Source: Acidobacteriota bacterium (lineage in GTDB: Bacteria > Acidobacteriota > Thermoanaerobaculia > Gp7-AA8). Taken from it: a stretch of DNA of 33,144 nt. Every line of letters starts with the position of its first letter. The stretch's first letter is position 1. Below, piece by piece: positions 7,816-15,401 of this stretch. The stretch lies in assembly GCA_016184115.1 (NCBI GenBank), contig JACPDH010000006.1:1-33144 (forward strand), read 5' to 3'. A model generated the notes under the pieces. The model ran no database searches. It was not told the origin of the DNA and saw only the letters and a list, made by a program, of their open reading frames with translations. The position numbers were made by a program, and so were the translations under genes.

Positions 7816-7949
7816 TTGGGGGGTCAAAGCTTCGATTTTCGAGGCGCGGTCCGCAGGCGCGGCGTGAAGATTCTACTTCTCGTCGAGGGACTCCGTGGCG
7901 CGGAGGAGCCGTCAGCGGCCGCCGAACGGTCTCAGCGATCGAGGGTTAG
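7557..7949 (+). pseudogene. RhuM-family protein, second 5' remnant with frameshift
   Basis: Residues 1-60 match the first RhuM remnant closely (EIILYQTADG, VEETLWLSPALIAQLF, RTVNEHL). The frame then shifts near 7740; the expected TIRKFRIVRSEGSREVS continues in another frame to about 7815, after which similarity ends. This copy cannot make a RhuM protein. It shares its upstream 200 bp with the first copy. Confidence 0.72.
7754..7792. repeat. 16-bp perfect inverted repeat
   Basis: Arms CGGATCGAACTATTCG (7754-7769) and CGAATAGTTCGATCCG (7777-7792) with a 7-base loop. It is the counterpart of the hairpin at 3337-3361; the two differ by a paired C-to-T and G-to-A change that keeps the stem. Confidence 0.85.
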
Positions 7950-8114
7950 GCAGCGCCGGGTCGTTCCTGGAGGTGTGCAAGGTCGGGCCTCGGCGTCGCG
8001 TGCCACTTCTAGTAAGGGTCTTCGGTCTCGTTCGAGTCCAGGACAGAGCGAAGACGGAAACTCTGACCCTCGCGCTCACATCCTCCCTTGCACGCCGCGG
8101 AAACCTGTGGTTAG
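7816..8114. other. Intergenic stretch without a visible gene
   Basis: About 300 bp between the RhuM remnant and the ArsR operator. Apart from the short repeat match near 7906-7925, nothing recognisable is seen. A weak TTGCAC (8088-8093) followed after 18 bp by TAGATA (8112-8117) could be the ArsR promoter. Confidence 0.5.
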
Positions 8115-8138
8115 ATACTGAACCATATGGTTCAGTAT
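8115..8138 (+). promoter_or_regulatory. Perfect 24-bp palindrome over the arsR-family start codon
   Basis: ATACTGAACCAT is followed directly by its exact complement (centre 8126.5), and the second half begins with the ATG of the ArsR gene at 8127. ArsR-type repressors bind such dyads, so this is a likely autoregulatory operator. A -10-like GATACT at 8114-8119 overlaps it and would place the transcript start at or next to the ATG. Confidence 0.8.
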
Positions 8139-8492
8139 GTGAATGCCCACCTCGACGCCTCGTTCGCCGCATTGGCCGACGTCACCCGTCGCGGGGTCCT
8201 CGAGCAGCTGGGTCGCGCGGAAGCGTCGATCACGGAGCTGGCCGACAAGTTCGACATGACCCTCACGGGAATGAAGAAGCACGTCGGCATCCTCGAGGAG
8301 GCAGGGCTCGTCCTCACGGAAAAGGTGGGCCGCGTACGCACCTGCCGGATTGGCCGACGCCGACTGGAAGAAGTGGCGGCGTGGGTCGAGCGGTATCACC
8401 AGCTCTGGGACGCGCGGTTCTGCGAGCTGGATAAGGTCGTCGAACAACTGAAACGGAAGGAGAAACTGCATGGAAGCAGGAAAGCGAAGTGA
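8127..8492 (+). CDS. ArsR/SmtB-family winged-helix regulator
   Basis: A 121-residue transcription factor. Residues about 10-85 hold the winged helix: AALADVTRRGVLEQLG, ITELADKFDMTLTGMKKHVGILEEAGLV and a basic wing KVGRVRTCRIG. It lacks the CxC metal site of metal sensors, so it belongs to the group that pairs with SRPBCC (AHSA1-like) proteins and whose signal is usually unknown. The ATG at 8127 lies inside the 24-bp palindrome and no Shine-Dalgarno is seen. The 3' end overlaps the SRPBCC gene by 23 bases, indicating one operon that the protein probably represses itself. Confidence 0.93.
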   Translation: MVQYVNAHLDASFAALADVTRRGVLEQLGRAEASITELADKFDMTLTGMKKHVGILEEAGLVLTEKVGRVRTCRIGRRRLEEVAAWVERYHQLWDARFCELDKVVEQLKRKEKLHGSRKAK

Positions 8493-8955
8493 GTCCGCCA
8501 TGAAACGCACGACGGTCGAGAGGACGTCCGATCGCGAGATCGTCGTCACGCGCACCTTCGACGCACCCGCGCGCCTCGTGTTCGAGGCGTGGTCCAATCC
8601 CGAGCTCTTCAAGCAGTGGTGGGTGCCGAAGTCGCTCGGCATGACGCTGCACTCGTGCGAAATGGACGTGCGCACCGGTGGCACGTACCGCCTCAACTTC
8701 GGCGACGGCATGGACTTCTTCGGCCGTTACCTCGAAGTAACGCCCCCCTCGCGCATCGTCTGGACGAACGAGGAAGGAGGCGAGGACGGCTCCGTGACCA
8801 CCGTGACGCTCGAGGAGAAAGACGGCCAGACACTGCTCGTCATGAGCGAGCTCTATCCGTCGAAGGAGGCGCTCGACGCGGCCGGCACCGGCGCGGCGGA
8901 CGCCATGCACGAATCGTTCGCGCAACTGGACGAACTGCTCGCCACACTCCCGTAA
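8470..8955 (+). CDS. SRPBCC-family (AHSA1-like) protein
   Basis: A 161-residue START/Bet v1-like fold protein of the AHSA1 family: DREIVVTRTFDAPARLVFEAW, WWVPKSLG, GGTYRLNF and a C-terminal helix ESFAQLDELLATL. The family forms a hydrophobic pocket; substrates are rarely known. ATG 8470 is preferred over the in-frame ATG 8500 because an AGGAG lies at 8458-8462, seven bases before it. The gene is coupled to the upstream ArsR regulator, as in many bacteria. Confidence 0.92.
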   Translation: MEAGKRSESAMKRTTVERTSDREIVVTRTFDAPARLVFEAWSNPELFKQWWVPKSLGMTLHSCEMDVRTGGTYRLNFGDGMDFFGRYLEVTPPSRIVWTNEEGGEDGSVTTVTLEEKDGQTLLVMSELYPSKEALDAAGTGAADAMHESFAQLDELLATLP

Positions 8956-9498
8956 GTGCTGCCGGGCCTGGCTGAATTCGAACCAGGTATCCGGTGCCGA
9001 GGTCGACGCACATCGCGTAGCCGGCGATCTTCTCGACGAAGGTTCGCGTGACGTTCGAGAGCGGGCGCGCGCCCGCGGCGTACACCATCGCCTGGAACGG
9101 ACTCGACGCGATCGCGAAGGAGCGATTTCTCCTGATTCCTCGGTTCGCTCCGTATCGGAGTCGGATGTCTTTCGATCACGGTGCGCTCGTCGTCGAGTCG
9201 CCGTCGCTACCCGGGCCGTTGCCACCAACTTTCTCGGGGCCCATCGACCTGGAGTCGGAGTTCCTCTCGCGCTCCGATCCGATCGTCGGAGCCGCATCTG
9301 AAGTCATCGGAGCTCGCGCGCAGTCACTCGTGCCGGGAATCGTTTCGAGCTCGATCCTCCGTTCAGTGTTGCCAGAGTCCGGCGTACGGTGACGCTCACG
9401 GCCGCCGATGTGAAGCTGCTCGTTCAGGCGCTTAACCGAGTGGACTACCACGATTTCTTCGGGTCCGAAGAGGCCTGCTGCCATGAGCCGGCGAGCTG
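8956..9498. other. Gap with possible gene debris
   Basis: No complete gene is supported. On the minus strand near 8965-9088 a protein-like stretch (RTFVEKIAGYAMCVDLGTGY) is open without a recognisable family. On the plus strand at about 9344-9502 a short frame reads TLTAADVKLLVQALNRVDY, which resembles the C-terminal end of DUF6438-like proteins. Both look like decayed fragments. Confidence 0.35.
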
Positions 9499-9506
9499 TT
9501 GAAGGG

Positions 9507-9556
9507 AGCCCGGCTGGAAGCCGGCGGTACAGCCGGCAGGATGCCGGCGCTCCCGA
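9507..9556. repeat. GCCGGC-type short palindromic repeat
   Basis: GGGAGCCCGGCTGGAAGCCG, then GCGGTACAGCCGGCAGGATG and CCGGCGCTCCC. The outer GGGAGC/GCTCCC ends and several GCCGGC units pair with each other. A related shorter unit (GGCAGGCATCCTGCC) occurs at 9870-9884. This style of dispersed GC-rich repeat is common in large environmental genomes. Confidence 0.6.
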
Positions 9557-9601
9557 GCGCGCGACTGCGGCGAAACATCGAGAATCGTCACGGGGCTGTT
9601 G

Positions 9602-9626
9602 TTCGAATGGAGATCAATCGCTGCGT
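9602..9626 (+). repeat. 25-bp direct repeat, left copy (pair with 13002-13026)
   Basis: TTCGA(A/C)TGGAGATCAATCGC followed by TGCGT occurs here and at 13002-13026 with one difference. The two copies bracket the BACON/propeller gene. Confidence 0.85.
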
Positions 9627-9795
9627 GTGCAAATGGCGAGCCTCCTTCCGCACGAGAGCTCGTGACTCGTGTCACTTACGGATTCCATACCACCCGAGGA
9701 GCATAGGCGCGCGCCCGAGAGCAGGACGCTGGCCCGGACGTCTCCTGCGCGCGCACTCGGGCACAACCATGCCAGGGCCAGACGGCGAGGAACGC

Positions 9796-12700
9796 ATGAA
9801 CTACGCTGTTTCGAATCGAAGCTATTCCGTCGCGAGGCCGTCAAGGGGCGATCGCCGTAGTTCGGCAGGCATCCTGCCCTTCATCGCGGAGCTCCTGGCG
9901 ATCGTGGTTTCGCTCTCGATCGGGACGCTCGCCACCGCGGAGGAGAATCCGTTCGAAATCACCTTGACGAGCACGGTCCAGACCTTGCCATACAAGGTCA
10001 AGGATGCGGACTTCTCGACCGCGCTCAACGCGATCGTGACGATCTCCGAGTCCCCGGCCCAGCTTCACATCTACGATCCCGACACTCTCGCGGCATTTGA
10101 CGTGAATCTTCCGCTGAACCCGACCTGCATCAGCGTCAGTCCCGACGGGCTGGATGCGGTCGTGGGGCACAACGCCTGGGTGTCGGTCGTCGATCTCTCC
10201 TCGCGCTCACTCGTCAAGTCGATTCCGGTATCGGCGAACGTAGTCGAAGTGGTTCACGGCGGGAACGGCTATGCGTATGCCTTTTCGACCGATTACTACG
10301 TTCGCTCGATCAATCTCGCAACCGAGGTCGTGTCTCAGCGGTATCTCTATCGCAGACCAATGAACGCGCGCCTGCACCCCGAACGCGATCGCATTTACGG
10401 CGCGGACACCCTCGTCTCGCCCGACGACATCATGCGCGTCAACATCGGCGCGGGACCGGCGAGCTCACAGTTCGACTCGAGATATCACGGCGAATATTCG
10501 ATGTGCGGAAACGTGTGGATCTCGAAGGACGGGCTTCGCCTCGTGACCGGATGCGGCAATACGTTTCGCACGTCCAGCGACGCCTCCTCCGACATGCTGT
10601 TCGGCGGAAAGCTGTCGCAGGAGACTCGAATCACGTGGGCGGAGCATTCGAGCTTCGATGACACGATCATGGTGCTGCCGGCGTACACGACCGCCGTGCC
10701 CCGTATCGACAACGAAATTCATTTCTACAGTCACAACACGCTGCGCTACATGGGGAAGGCGACTCTTCCTGCCTTCGTCAGCGAGCCGACGGTCTGGCCG
10801 TCGCGAGGACGGTTTCTGTTCGTCAATGCCTACGGAACGAAGAAGTACGTCGTCGTGCAGGCGGATGCGGCGGCGGGGCTCGTCAACGATTTCGGAGTCG
10901 TGACGATCGACTGCACGGACGCGGCGGTCCTTCTCGATCGGTCGTCCGATACGATCGACGCCTCCGCTCAATCGGTTCAGATCGGTGTGACCGGCGTGGC
11001 CGCGTGCGCGTGGAAGGTGAGCAGCGACTCGTCATGGATCAGAAGCGTCGCCGGCGGCATCGGCGACGCGACGCTGACGCTCGACATCGACGCGAACACT
11101 TCGTCGGAACGAACAGGAACCGTCGCCGTCGGCAATGTCTCCTTCACCCTCACACAGGCAGCGGCGAGCGTTCCGTCCGAGCCGGCGCCGGCGAACCGCG
11201 TCTGGTCGCTGCCATTCCGCGTCATCGATGCCGAGTACTCGAAGCCGCTCGACGCGATCATCGGCCTGGCGGATTCGCCGAACAGCCTGAAGATTTACAG
11301 GCCAGCCTCGCACTCCGTCGTCTCCGTGCCCCTGAGCAGCACCGCATACGCCGTCTCCGTCGGCCCCGACGGCATGTTCGCCGCGGTCGGGCACGACCAC
11401 GCGATCTCGTACGTCGATCTGCAGAATGCCTCGGTGGTCAAGACGCTCGCGGTGTCGTCGGACGTTTTCGACATCGTGTTAGGCGGCAATGGCTACGTCT
11501 ACGTGTTCCCCAGGACTGACCAGTGGGAATCGATCCGGTGCGTCAATGTCGCGACGGGAGTCGAAACGAACAGCGGAGGTTACAGCATCTACGCCGCCAC
11601 GACGGCGCGGCTGCACCCCGGCGGGAAATGGATCTACGGAGCGGACACCACGCTCTCTCCCTCCGATATCGAGAAGTACGACATCTCGAACGGCACCGCC
11701 AAAGTGCTGTACGACTCGCCCTATCACGGCGACTACCCGATGTGCGGCAAGCTCTGGTTCTCGGAGGATGGGAATCGCATCTACACCGGCTGTGGCAACG
11801 TCTTCCGCGCAACGAGCGAGCCAGCCACGGACATGACGTACGCCGGCACGTTCGCCGGCGAGTCCAGGGTTCGGTGGGCGAGCCACTCCCAGGCGGCGAG
11901 TGCAGTCGCCGTGCTGCCGGACTACTATTACTCGTACGGCAATCCGCCCCGGCTCGATCACGAGCTTCACTACTACGCTCCCGACTTTCTCAACTACCTC
12001 GGAAAATTCACCCTTCCGCTCTTTTACGTGGAAGGCGTGACGGGCCAGGCGCGAGGGCGCTGGCACTTCTTCAACTCCTCGGGGATGCAGCAGTACGTGG
12101 TGGTGCAGGTGGACGAGAGCTCGGGGATCCTGCACGACTTCGGAGTCGCGTCCATCGACTGCAGCAATGCGAAGGTTTCCATGGCGTCGACGAGCGCGAG
12201 CTTCGGAGCTTCGGGCGGCAGCGTGAATGTCAACGTGACGGGAACCGAGGGATGCGTCTGGAAGGCGTTGGCGAGCGCAGGTTGGATCAGCACGTTCTCG
12301 GCGGGCGCAGGAGACGGCATCCTGGCCATCACCGTATCCGAGAATCGGACCGCGGCGCCACGCAGCGGAACTGTGAAGATCGGCGCCGAGACGTTCAGCA
12401 TTTCACAAGGGAGCGCGCTGCCTCCGTCGTCAATCAGTGCGGCCGCTGCCTCCAGTACGGCAGTCTCCGTGAGCTGGTCGGCCGGCCCCGCTGATCAGTT
12501 CGAAGTGTGGAGGTACTCTGCATCGGGCGGCGTGCGACTCGGCACGACGACCACGAAGACGTACATGGACACGACGGTCGGACCGAACGCCGGGTATGTG
12601 TACAGGGTGCGCGCGCTGTATGCCGACGGTTCGGCGTCCTCGTTCGTCACCGACTACGCGCACACGTTTGCGATCTCCGATCCGTCGCTCGTCGGCTCGG

Positions 12701-12960
12701 CGATCCGCGCGGTCCACATGACGGAGCTCCGTGCGATCGTCAACGCGCTCCGCGCCGCGGCGGGTCAGCCGTCCACGTCGTTCACCGACCCGTCGCTCGT
12801 CGGCGTCACGGCGAAACGCGCTCATGTCCTCGAATTGCACTCCGCGATCGACAGCCTGCGAAGCAGCCTCGGCCTGGCGCCGTACGGCTTCGCGGAGACG
12901 CAACCGATGATGGTGATCTTCGCCTCGACGACCGAGGAGCTTCGAGCTGCACTTCGGTGA
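9796..12960 (+). CDS. Exported protein with duplicated propeller-BACON units, Fn3 and ELR repeats
   Basis: A 1054-residue secreted protein. Residues about 27-51 form a signal peptide (hydrophobic LLAIVVSLSIGTLA, likely cut near ATA-EE). Two homologous units follow, each a YVTN-like beta-propeller half (about 57-370 and 475-787) ending in a BACON domain (about 372-457 and 788-873) that starts with DCTDA or DCSNA. A fibronectin type III-like domain (about 877-955) and a helical tail with repeats IRAVHMTELRAIVNALR, AKRAHVLELHSAIDSLR and a shorter TEELRAALR complete it. BACON domains are thought to bind carbohydrate or mucin. Start 9796 is chosen because GAGGAA precedes it and the signal peptide follows; the frame is open further upstream to 9499, and ATG 9769 is an alternative. 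No neighbour suggests a pathway. Confidence 0.88.
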   Translation: MNYAVSNRSYSVARPSRGDRRSSAGILPFIAELLAIVVSLSIGTLATAEENPFEITLTSTVQTLPYKVKDADFSTALNAIVTISESPAQLHIYDPDTLAAFDVNLPLNPTCISVSPDGLDAVVGHNAWVSVVDLSSRSLVKSIPVSANVVEVVHGGNGYAYAFSTDYYVRSINLATEVVSQRYLYRRPMNARLHPERDRIYGADTLVSPDDIMRVNIGAGPASSQFDSRYHGEYSMCGNVWISKDGLRLVTGCGNTFRTSSDASSDMLFGGKLSQETRITWAEHSSFDDTIMVLPAYTTAVPRIDNEIHFYSHNTLRYMGKATLPAFVSEPTVWPSRGRFLFVNAYGTKKYVVVQADAAAGLVNDFGVVTIDCTDAAVLLDRSSDTIDASAQSVQIGVTGVAACAWKVSSDSSWIRSVAGGIGDATLTLDIDANTSSERTGTVAVGNVSFTLTQAAASVPSEPAPANRVWSLPFRVIDAEYSKPLDAIIGLADSPNSLKIYRPASHSVVSVPLSSTAYAVSVGPDGMFAAVGHDHAISYVDLQNASVVKTLAVSSDVFDIVLGGNGYVYVFPRTDQWESIRCVNVATGVETNSGGYSIYAATTARLHPGGKWIYGADTTLSPSDIEKYDISNGTAKVLYDSPYHGDYPMCGKLWFSEDGNRIYTGCGNVFRATSEPATDMTYAGTFAGESRVRWASHSQAASAVAVLPDYYYSYGNPPRLDHELHYYAPDFLNYLGKFTLPLFYVEGVTGQARGRWHFFNSSGMQQYVVVQVDESSGILHDFGVASIDCSNAKVSMASTSASFGASGGSVNVNVTGTEGCVWKALASAGWISTFSAGAGDGILAITVSENRTAAPRSGTVKIGAETFSISQGSALPPSSISAAAASSTAVSVSWSAGPADQFEVWRYSASGGVRLGTTTTKTYMDTTVGPNAGYVYRVRALYADGSASSFVTDYAHTFAISDPSLVGSAIRAVHMTELRAIVNALRAAAGQPSTSFTDPSLVGVTAKRAHVLELHSAIDSLRSSLGLAPYGFAETQPMMVIFASTTEELRAALR

Positions 12961-13001
12961 CGGCGTGCCAGGTCGTCTTTCGTACATGTGGTCAGACCCA
13001 A

Positions 13002-13026
13002 TTCGACTGGAGATCAATCGCTGCGT
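13002..13026 (+). repeat. 25-bp direct repeat, right copy (pair with 9602-9626)
   Basis: See the left copy at 9602-9626. It lies 41 bases after the stop codon of the BACON gene and about 80 bases before the RAYT element. Confidence 0.85.
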
Positions 13027-13104
13027 ACAGTGCTGATTCGTGCATCGGGCACCTCCTTGATCCGCGGGTGGCGCGGGTGGGGCGCGGGTGGGGTCACTGC
13101 GGGT

Positions 13105-14457
13105 GGGGTCAGGTCGGAAAAATGAAGAATTCGCGGGTGGGGTCAGGTCGGAAAAATGAAGAATTCGCAGGGCCCGGATCGGTTGGATCGCGAGTCGGCG
13201 CGGAAGGTGAGTTGCGCATGGGGGGTCAGGTCGGAAGAATGAAAGATTCGTGAGGGACCGACATATTCGCGATTCGGTCTCGGTGCCACGCGAGTGGCCT
13301 CTCCCGCTGGCTGGTCAGCGTTCGTGCTCGCCAGGATCGTCCGAGGCAAGCTGGCGACGAATTGTTCGGAGTGCCGCAGCGTAACCGGGGTCGCTTCGCT
13401 CGAGCTCGGTTCCTCGCTGGACGAGATGACCCACGGCGCGGCCGGTGAGATTCATCCATTCGCCGATTGCGACGAGCGGGAGCCCGGCCTCGGTCGATGC
13501 AAGATGAGCGAGCGCTTTCCTCGAAGGTCGATGCGAGCGGCAGCGCATTGACTCCGCGGTCTCTCCGAACGAAGTGGCGACCAATTCCACGATTGCCTCG
13601 AATTGCGCTCGGACCGGTCGACGCTGGATCGTCGGAAACTCCCGATCGACCTCGCGTGACGCCGCGAGCTTCTGCATTCGCTCGCAGAAGCGTTCTCCCC
13701 CGAGGTAGATCTGCCCGACGAGGTCCTCCCAGGGGTTCGCCCGCGCGCCGCGCCCGTCGGCCACGAACTCTCGATAACGCTTGCGTCGCTCGGCGCGTGA
13801 GCCTGGCGCGAACTGAGCGAGCGTCCAGTCTGTTTCGAGCCAGTCGGGGGCGGGCGCCAACCCCGCTGTGGCCCTGTAGCTGCTCCAGGCGTAGTCCCCG
13901 GCGTGCTCGACCGCACCACAACGCACCGGGTTGAGCACGATGTAGCGGACGAGCTCGAGAAGATGCGACTCCCTCTGGACGAGGATCGCGTTGAAGCGAC
14001 CCTGAAAGAGGTGACCGACTCGATGATGGGCCCGGTTGAAGTTCTGCGCGTAAAGGCCGTTCAGGCGCTTCACGCCTGTCGAGAGCGTGGGCTCCGGCGT
14101 TTCGATGAGCAGGTGGTAGTGGTTCGTCATCAGGACCCAGGCATGCAGGATCCAGTGGTGTTTCACGACCGATTCGGCGACGAGGCCGACGAAGTTGTGG
14201 CGGTCGTCGTCAGTGCGGAAGATCTCCCGACGTTCGTTGCCGCGACTCGTGACATGCCAGATCGCGCCAGGGTGCTCGAGGCGTAAGGGACGTGCCATTG
14301 GCAAGCGGAGGGGAGAGAAAGAGAGGGGACGTGGGATCCAGCGGCTCCCGAAGGCCACGGCGAGGTGTGCAGCGGAAGTCTACCTCGGGTGTGGGGGAAG
14401 TGGCGAATATTTCATTTTTCCGATCTGACCCCAGGGACATTTTTCCGATCTGACCCC
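13105..14457. mobile_element. RAYT element: Y1 transposase gene bracketed by inverted REP-like repeats
   Basis: On the left, three direct copies of a 29-bp repeat starting GGGGTCAGGTCGGAA lie at 13105-13133, 13139-13167 and 13222-13250 (the last with GAAGAATGAAAG). On the right, the complement occurs at 14404-14432 (ending TTTTTCCGATCTGACCCC) and a shorter one at 14438-14457. Between them lies the Y1 transposase gene. This is the arrangement of REP-associated tyrosine transposases, which process single-stranded REP hairpins. The same 29-mer bounds the elements at 15334-15789 and 19664-20120. Confidence 0.85.
13315..14298 (-). CDS. REP-associated tyrosine transposase (RAYT, Y1/HUH superfamily)
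   Basis: A protein of 327 residues. The N-terminal Y1 domain shows HVTSRGN (15-21), the HUH motif TNHYHLLIE (58-66, His60 and His62), the probable catalytic Tyr83 in GLYAQNFNR, and the family signature GHLFQGRFNAILV (95-107) and YIVLNPVRCG. Residues about 255-325 form a DnaA-C-like helix-turn-helix region found in some RAYT groups. RAYTs nick single-stranded REP sequences and are thought to mobilise them. ATG 14298 is chosen because family similarity begins at MARPLRLEHPG; the in-frame ATG 14358 would add an unlikely leader. There is no ribosome-binding site, so expression may be low. All catalytic residues are present, so the gene looks functional. Confidence 0.93.
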   Translation of the reverse strand: MARPLRLEHPGAIWHVTSRGNERREIFRTDDDRHNFVGLVAESVVKHHWILHAWVLMTNHYHLLIETPEPTLSTGVKRLNGLYAQNFNRAHHRVGHLFQGRFNAILVQRESHLLELVRYIVLNPVRCGAVEHAGDYAWSSYRATAGLAPAPDWLETDWTLAQFAPGSRAERRKRYREFVADGRGARANPWEDLVGQIYLGGERFCERMQKLAASREVDREFPTIQRRPVRAQFEAIVELVATSFGETAESMRCRSHRPSRKALAHLASTEAGLPLVAIGEWMNLTGRAVGHLVQRGTELERSDPGYAAALRTIRRQLASDDPGEHER

Positions 14458-14656
14458 AGGGATGACCCCAGGGAAGCCCCAGGGATGCGGACGGCGCTCC
14501 GTCGAGCAACGGCATCGTCGTCGCGTCGCTGCATCCTGTCTCGTCGATCGCCACGGCTCCCGTTGGTGCGGAGGAGAAGCGTGTCTTGGTCAGGGTTCAT
14601 CAGGGGCATGGCGGGTCCGCCGGAATAGCTTACCCATTACCGAGGTACTACGAGGC
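14299..14656. other. Intergenic region with REP ends
   Basis: It contains the inverted REP copies at 14404-14457 and then three CCCCAGGGA-type units to about 14490. From 14490 to 14656 no gene, RNA or clear promoter is seen. No strong Shine-Dalgarno is evident before ATG 14657. Confidence 0.55.
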
Positions 14657-14917
14657 ATGGCATTGCCGCAATCGAAGGTCACGGCGCAGGGGCAGATCTC
14701 TGTTCCGGCGGAGATTCGACGGGAGCTTGGCATCGGGCCGGGCACGGTCCTCGAGTGGGAAAAGGACGGCGACCAGGTCGTAGTCCGAAAGGCGGGGCGC
14801 TTCTCATCCGAGCAGATCCACGCGGCTCTCTTCGCGTCGCCACCGCGGGCACGGACGCAGAAGGAACTGAAGCAGGCGATCGCCCGGCACGTGAAGGCAA
14901 GGCATGAGGGCCGTTGA
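14657..14917 (+). CDS. AbrB/SpoVT-family antitoxin of a VapBC pair
   Basis: An 86-residue protein with a swapped-hairpin AbrB DNA-binding domain at its N-terminus: SKVTAQGQISVPAEIRRELG, GPGTVLEW and VVVRKAG. The C-terminal part (SSEQIHAALFASPPRARTQK and a basic helix) is the usual toxin-binding tail. Such proteins neutralise the PIN toxin encoded next to them and repress the operon. The gene overlaps the toxin gene by 14 bases. The frame is open upstream to 14462, but family similarity begins at ATG 14657. Confidence 0.9.
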   Translation: MALPQSKVTAQGQISVPAEIRRELGIGPGTVLEWEKDGDQVVVRKAGRFSSEQIHAALFASPPRARTQKELKQAIARHVKARHEGR

Positions 14918-15401
14918 CACGAATGTCCTCGTGCAACTCATCACGCGCGACGACGCGCGACAGGTCGAGGTTGCGGAGGAGTTCGTGGCGAGAGGCGCCT
15001 GGGTTTCGCAGGTCGTTCTCGTCGAGACGATATGGATGCTCGGGGCGGCGTACGGTATCGATCATGCCGGCATCGCCAGGGCGATAGGTATGCTGCTCGA
15101 TCACGACCGCCTCACGATCCAGGATTCCGACGTGGTCACGGCCGCGCTTTCCACATATCGAAAGAGGCCTTCGCTCGGATTCTCTGACTGCCTCGTCGTT
15201 GAAGTCGCGCGGAAGGCGGGACACTTGCCGCTCGGGACGTTCGACAGAAACCTGAGTCGCCTCGAAGGCGTGGAGAAGCTGCAGATTTCGCGCGGGAGGG
15301 GTCCACGGGTGGGGCACGGGTGGGGTCACGGGTGGGGTCAGGTCGGAAAAATGAAGAATTCGCGCAGGTTGGCTCAGGTCGGAAAAATGAAAGATTCGTG
15401 A
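14904..15401 (+). CDS. VapC-type PIN ribonuclease with REP-derived C-terminal tail
   Basis: A 165-residue frame. The PIN domain occupies residues 1 to about 128 with the acidic residues Asp5 (AVDTNVLV), Glu41 (LVETIWML), Asp95 (GFSDCLVVE) and Asp114 (GTFDRNLS), so the RNase site is complete. Family members normally end near the LEGVEKL stretch (121-126). Here the frame continues through the G-rich array and the REP repeat, giving a tail with two QVGKMK(N/D)S copies before stopping at 15401. The original stop codon was evidently replaced when the mobile element arrived. Whether the tail affects activity or stability is unknown. Confidence 0.87.
   Translation: MRAVDTNVLVQLITRDDARQVEVAEEFVARGAWVSQVVLVETIWMLGAAYGIDHAGIARAIGMLLDHDRLTIQDSDVVTAALSTYRKRPSLGFSDCLVVEVARKAGHLPLGTFDRNLSRLEGVEKLQISRGRGPRVGHGWGHGWGQVGKMKNSRRLAQVGKMKDS
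15300..15340 (+). repeat. G-rich tandem array at the left edge of copy 1
   Basis: Units of the type CGGGTGGGGTCA are repeated about three times just before the 29-bp end. Similar arrays precede the RAYT element (13068-13110) and copy 2 (19605-19630). Runs of three to four Gs could form a quadruplex. Confidence 0.7.

Noticed and set aside
8963-8990. GGTTCGAATTC on the minus strand looked like a tRNA T-loop
   Set aside because: No matching acceptor, D or anticodon stems could be found around it, and the 5-bp T-stem does not pair.
8314-9297. Long open frame on the minus strand across the SRPBCC gene
   Set aside because: It is a shadow of GC-rich codon use opposite two well-supported genes and its translation is Arg-rich and without family features.
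13105-13250. Repeated 29-mers considered as a small CRISPR array
   Set aside because: Copies are five bases apart or irregularly spaced, inverted copies exist on the other side of a transposase gene, and no cas genes are present.
14298-14358. Longer start of the transposase at ATG 14358
   Set aside because: The extra 20 residues are not part of the family, which begins at MARPLRLEHPG.
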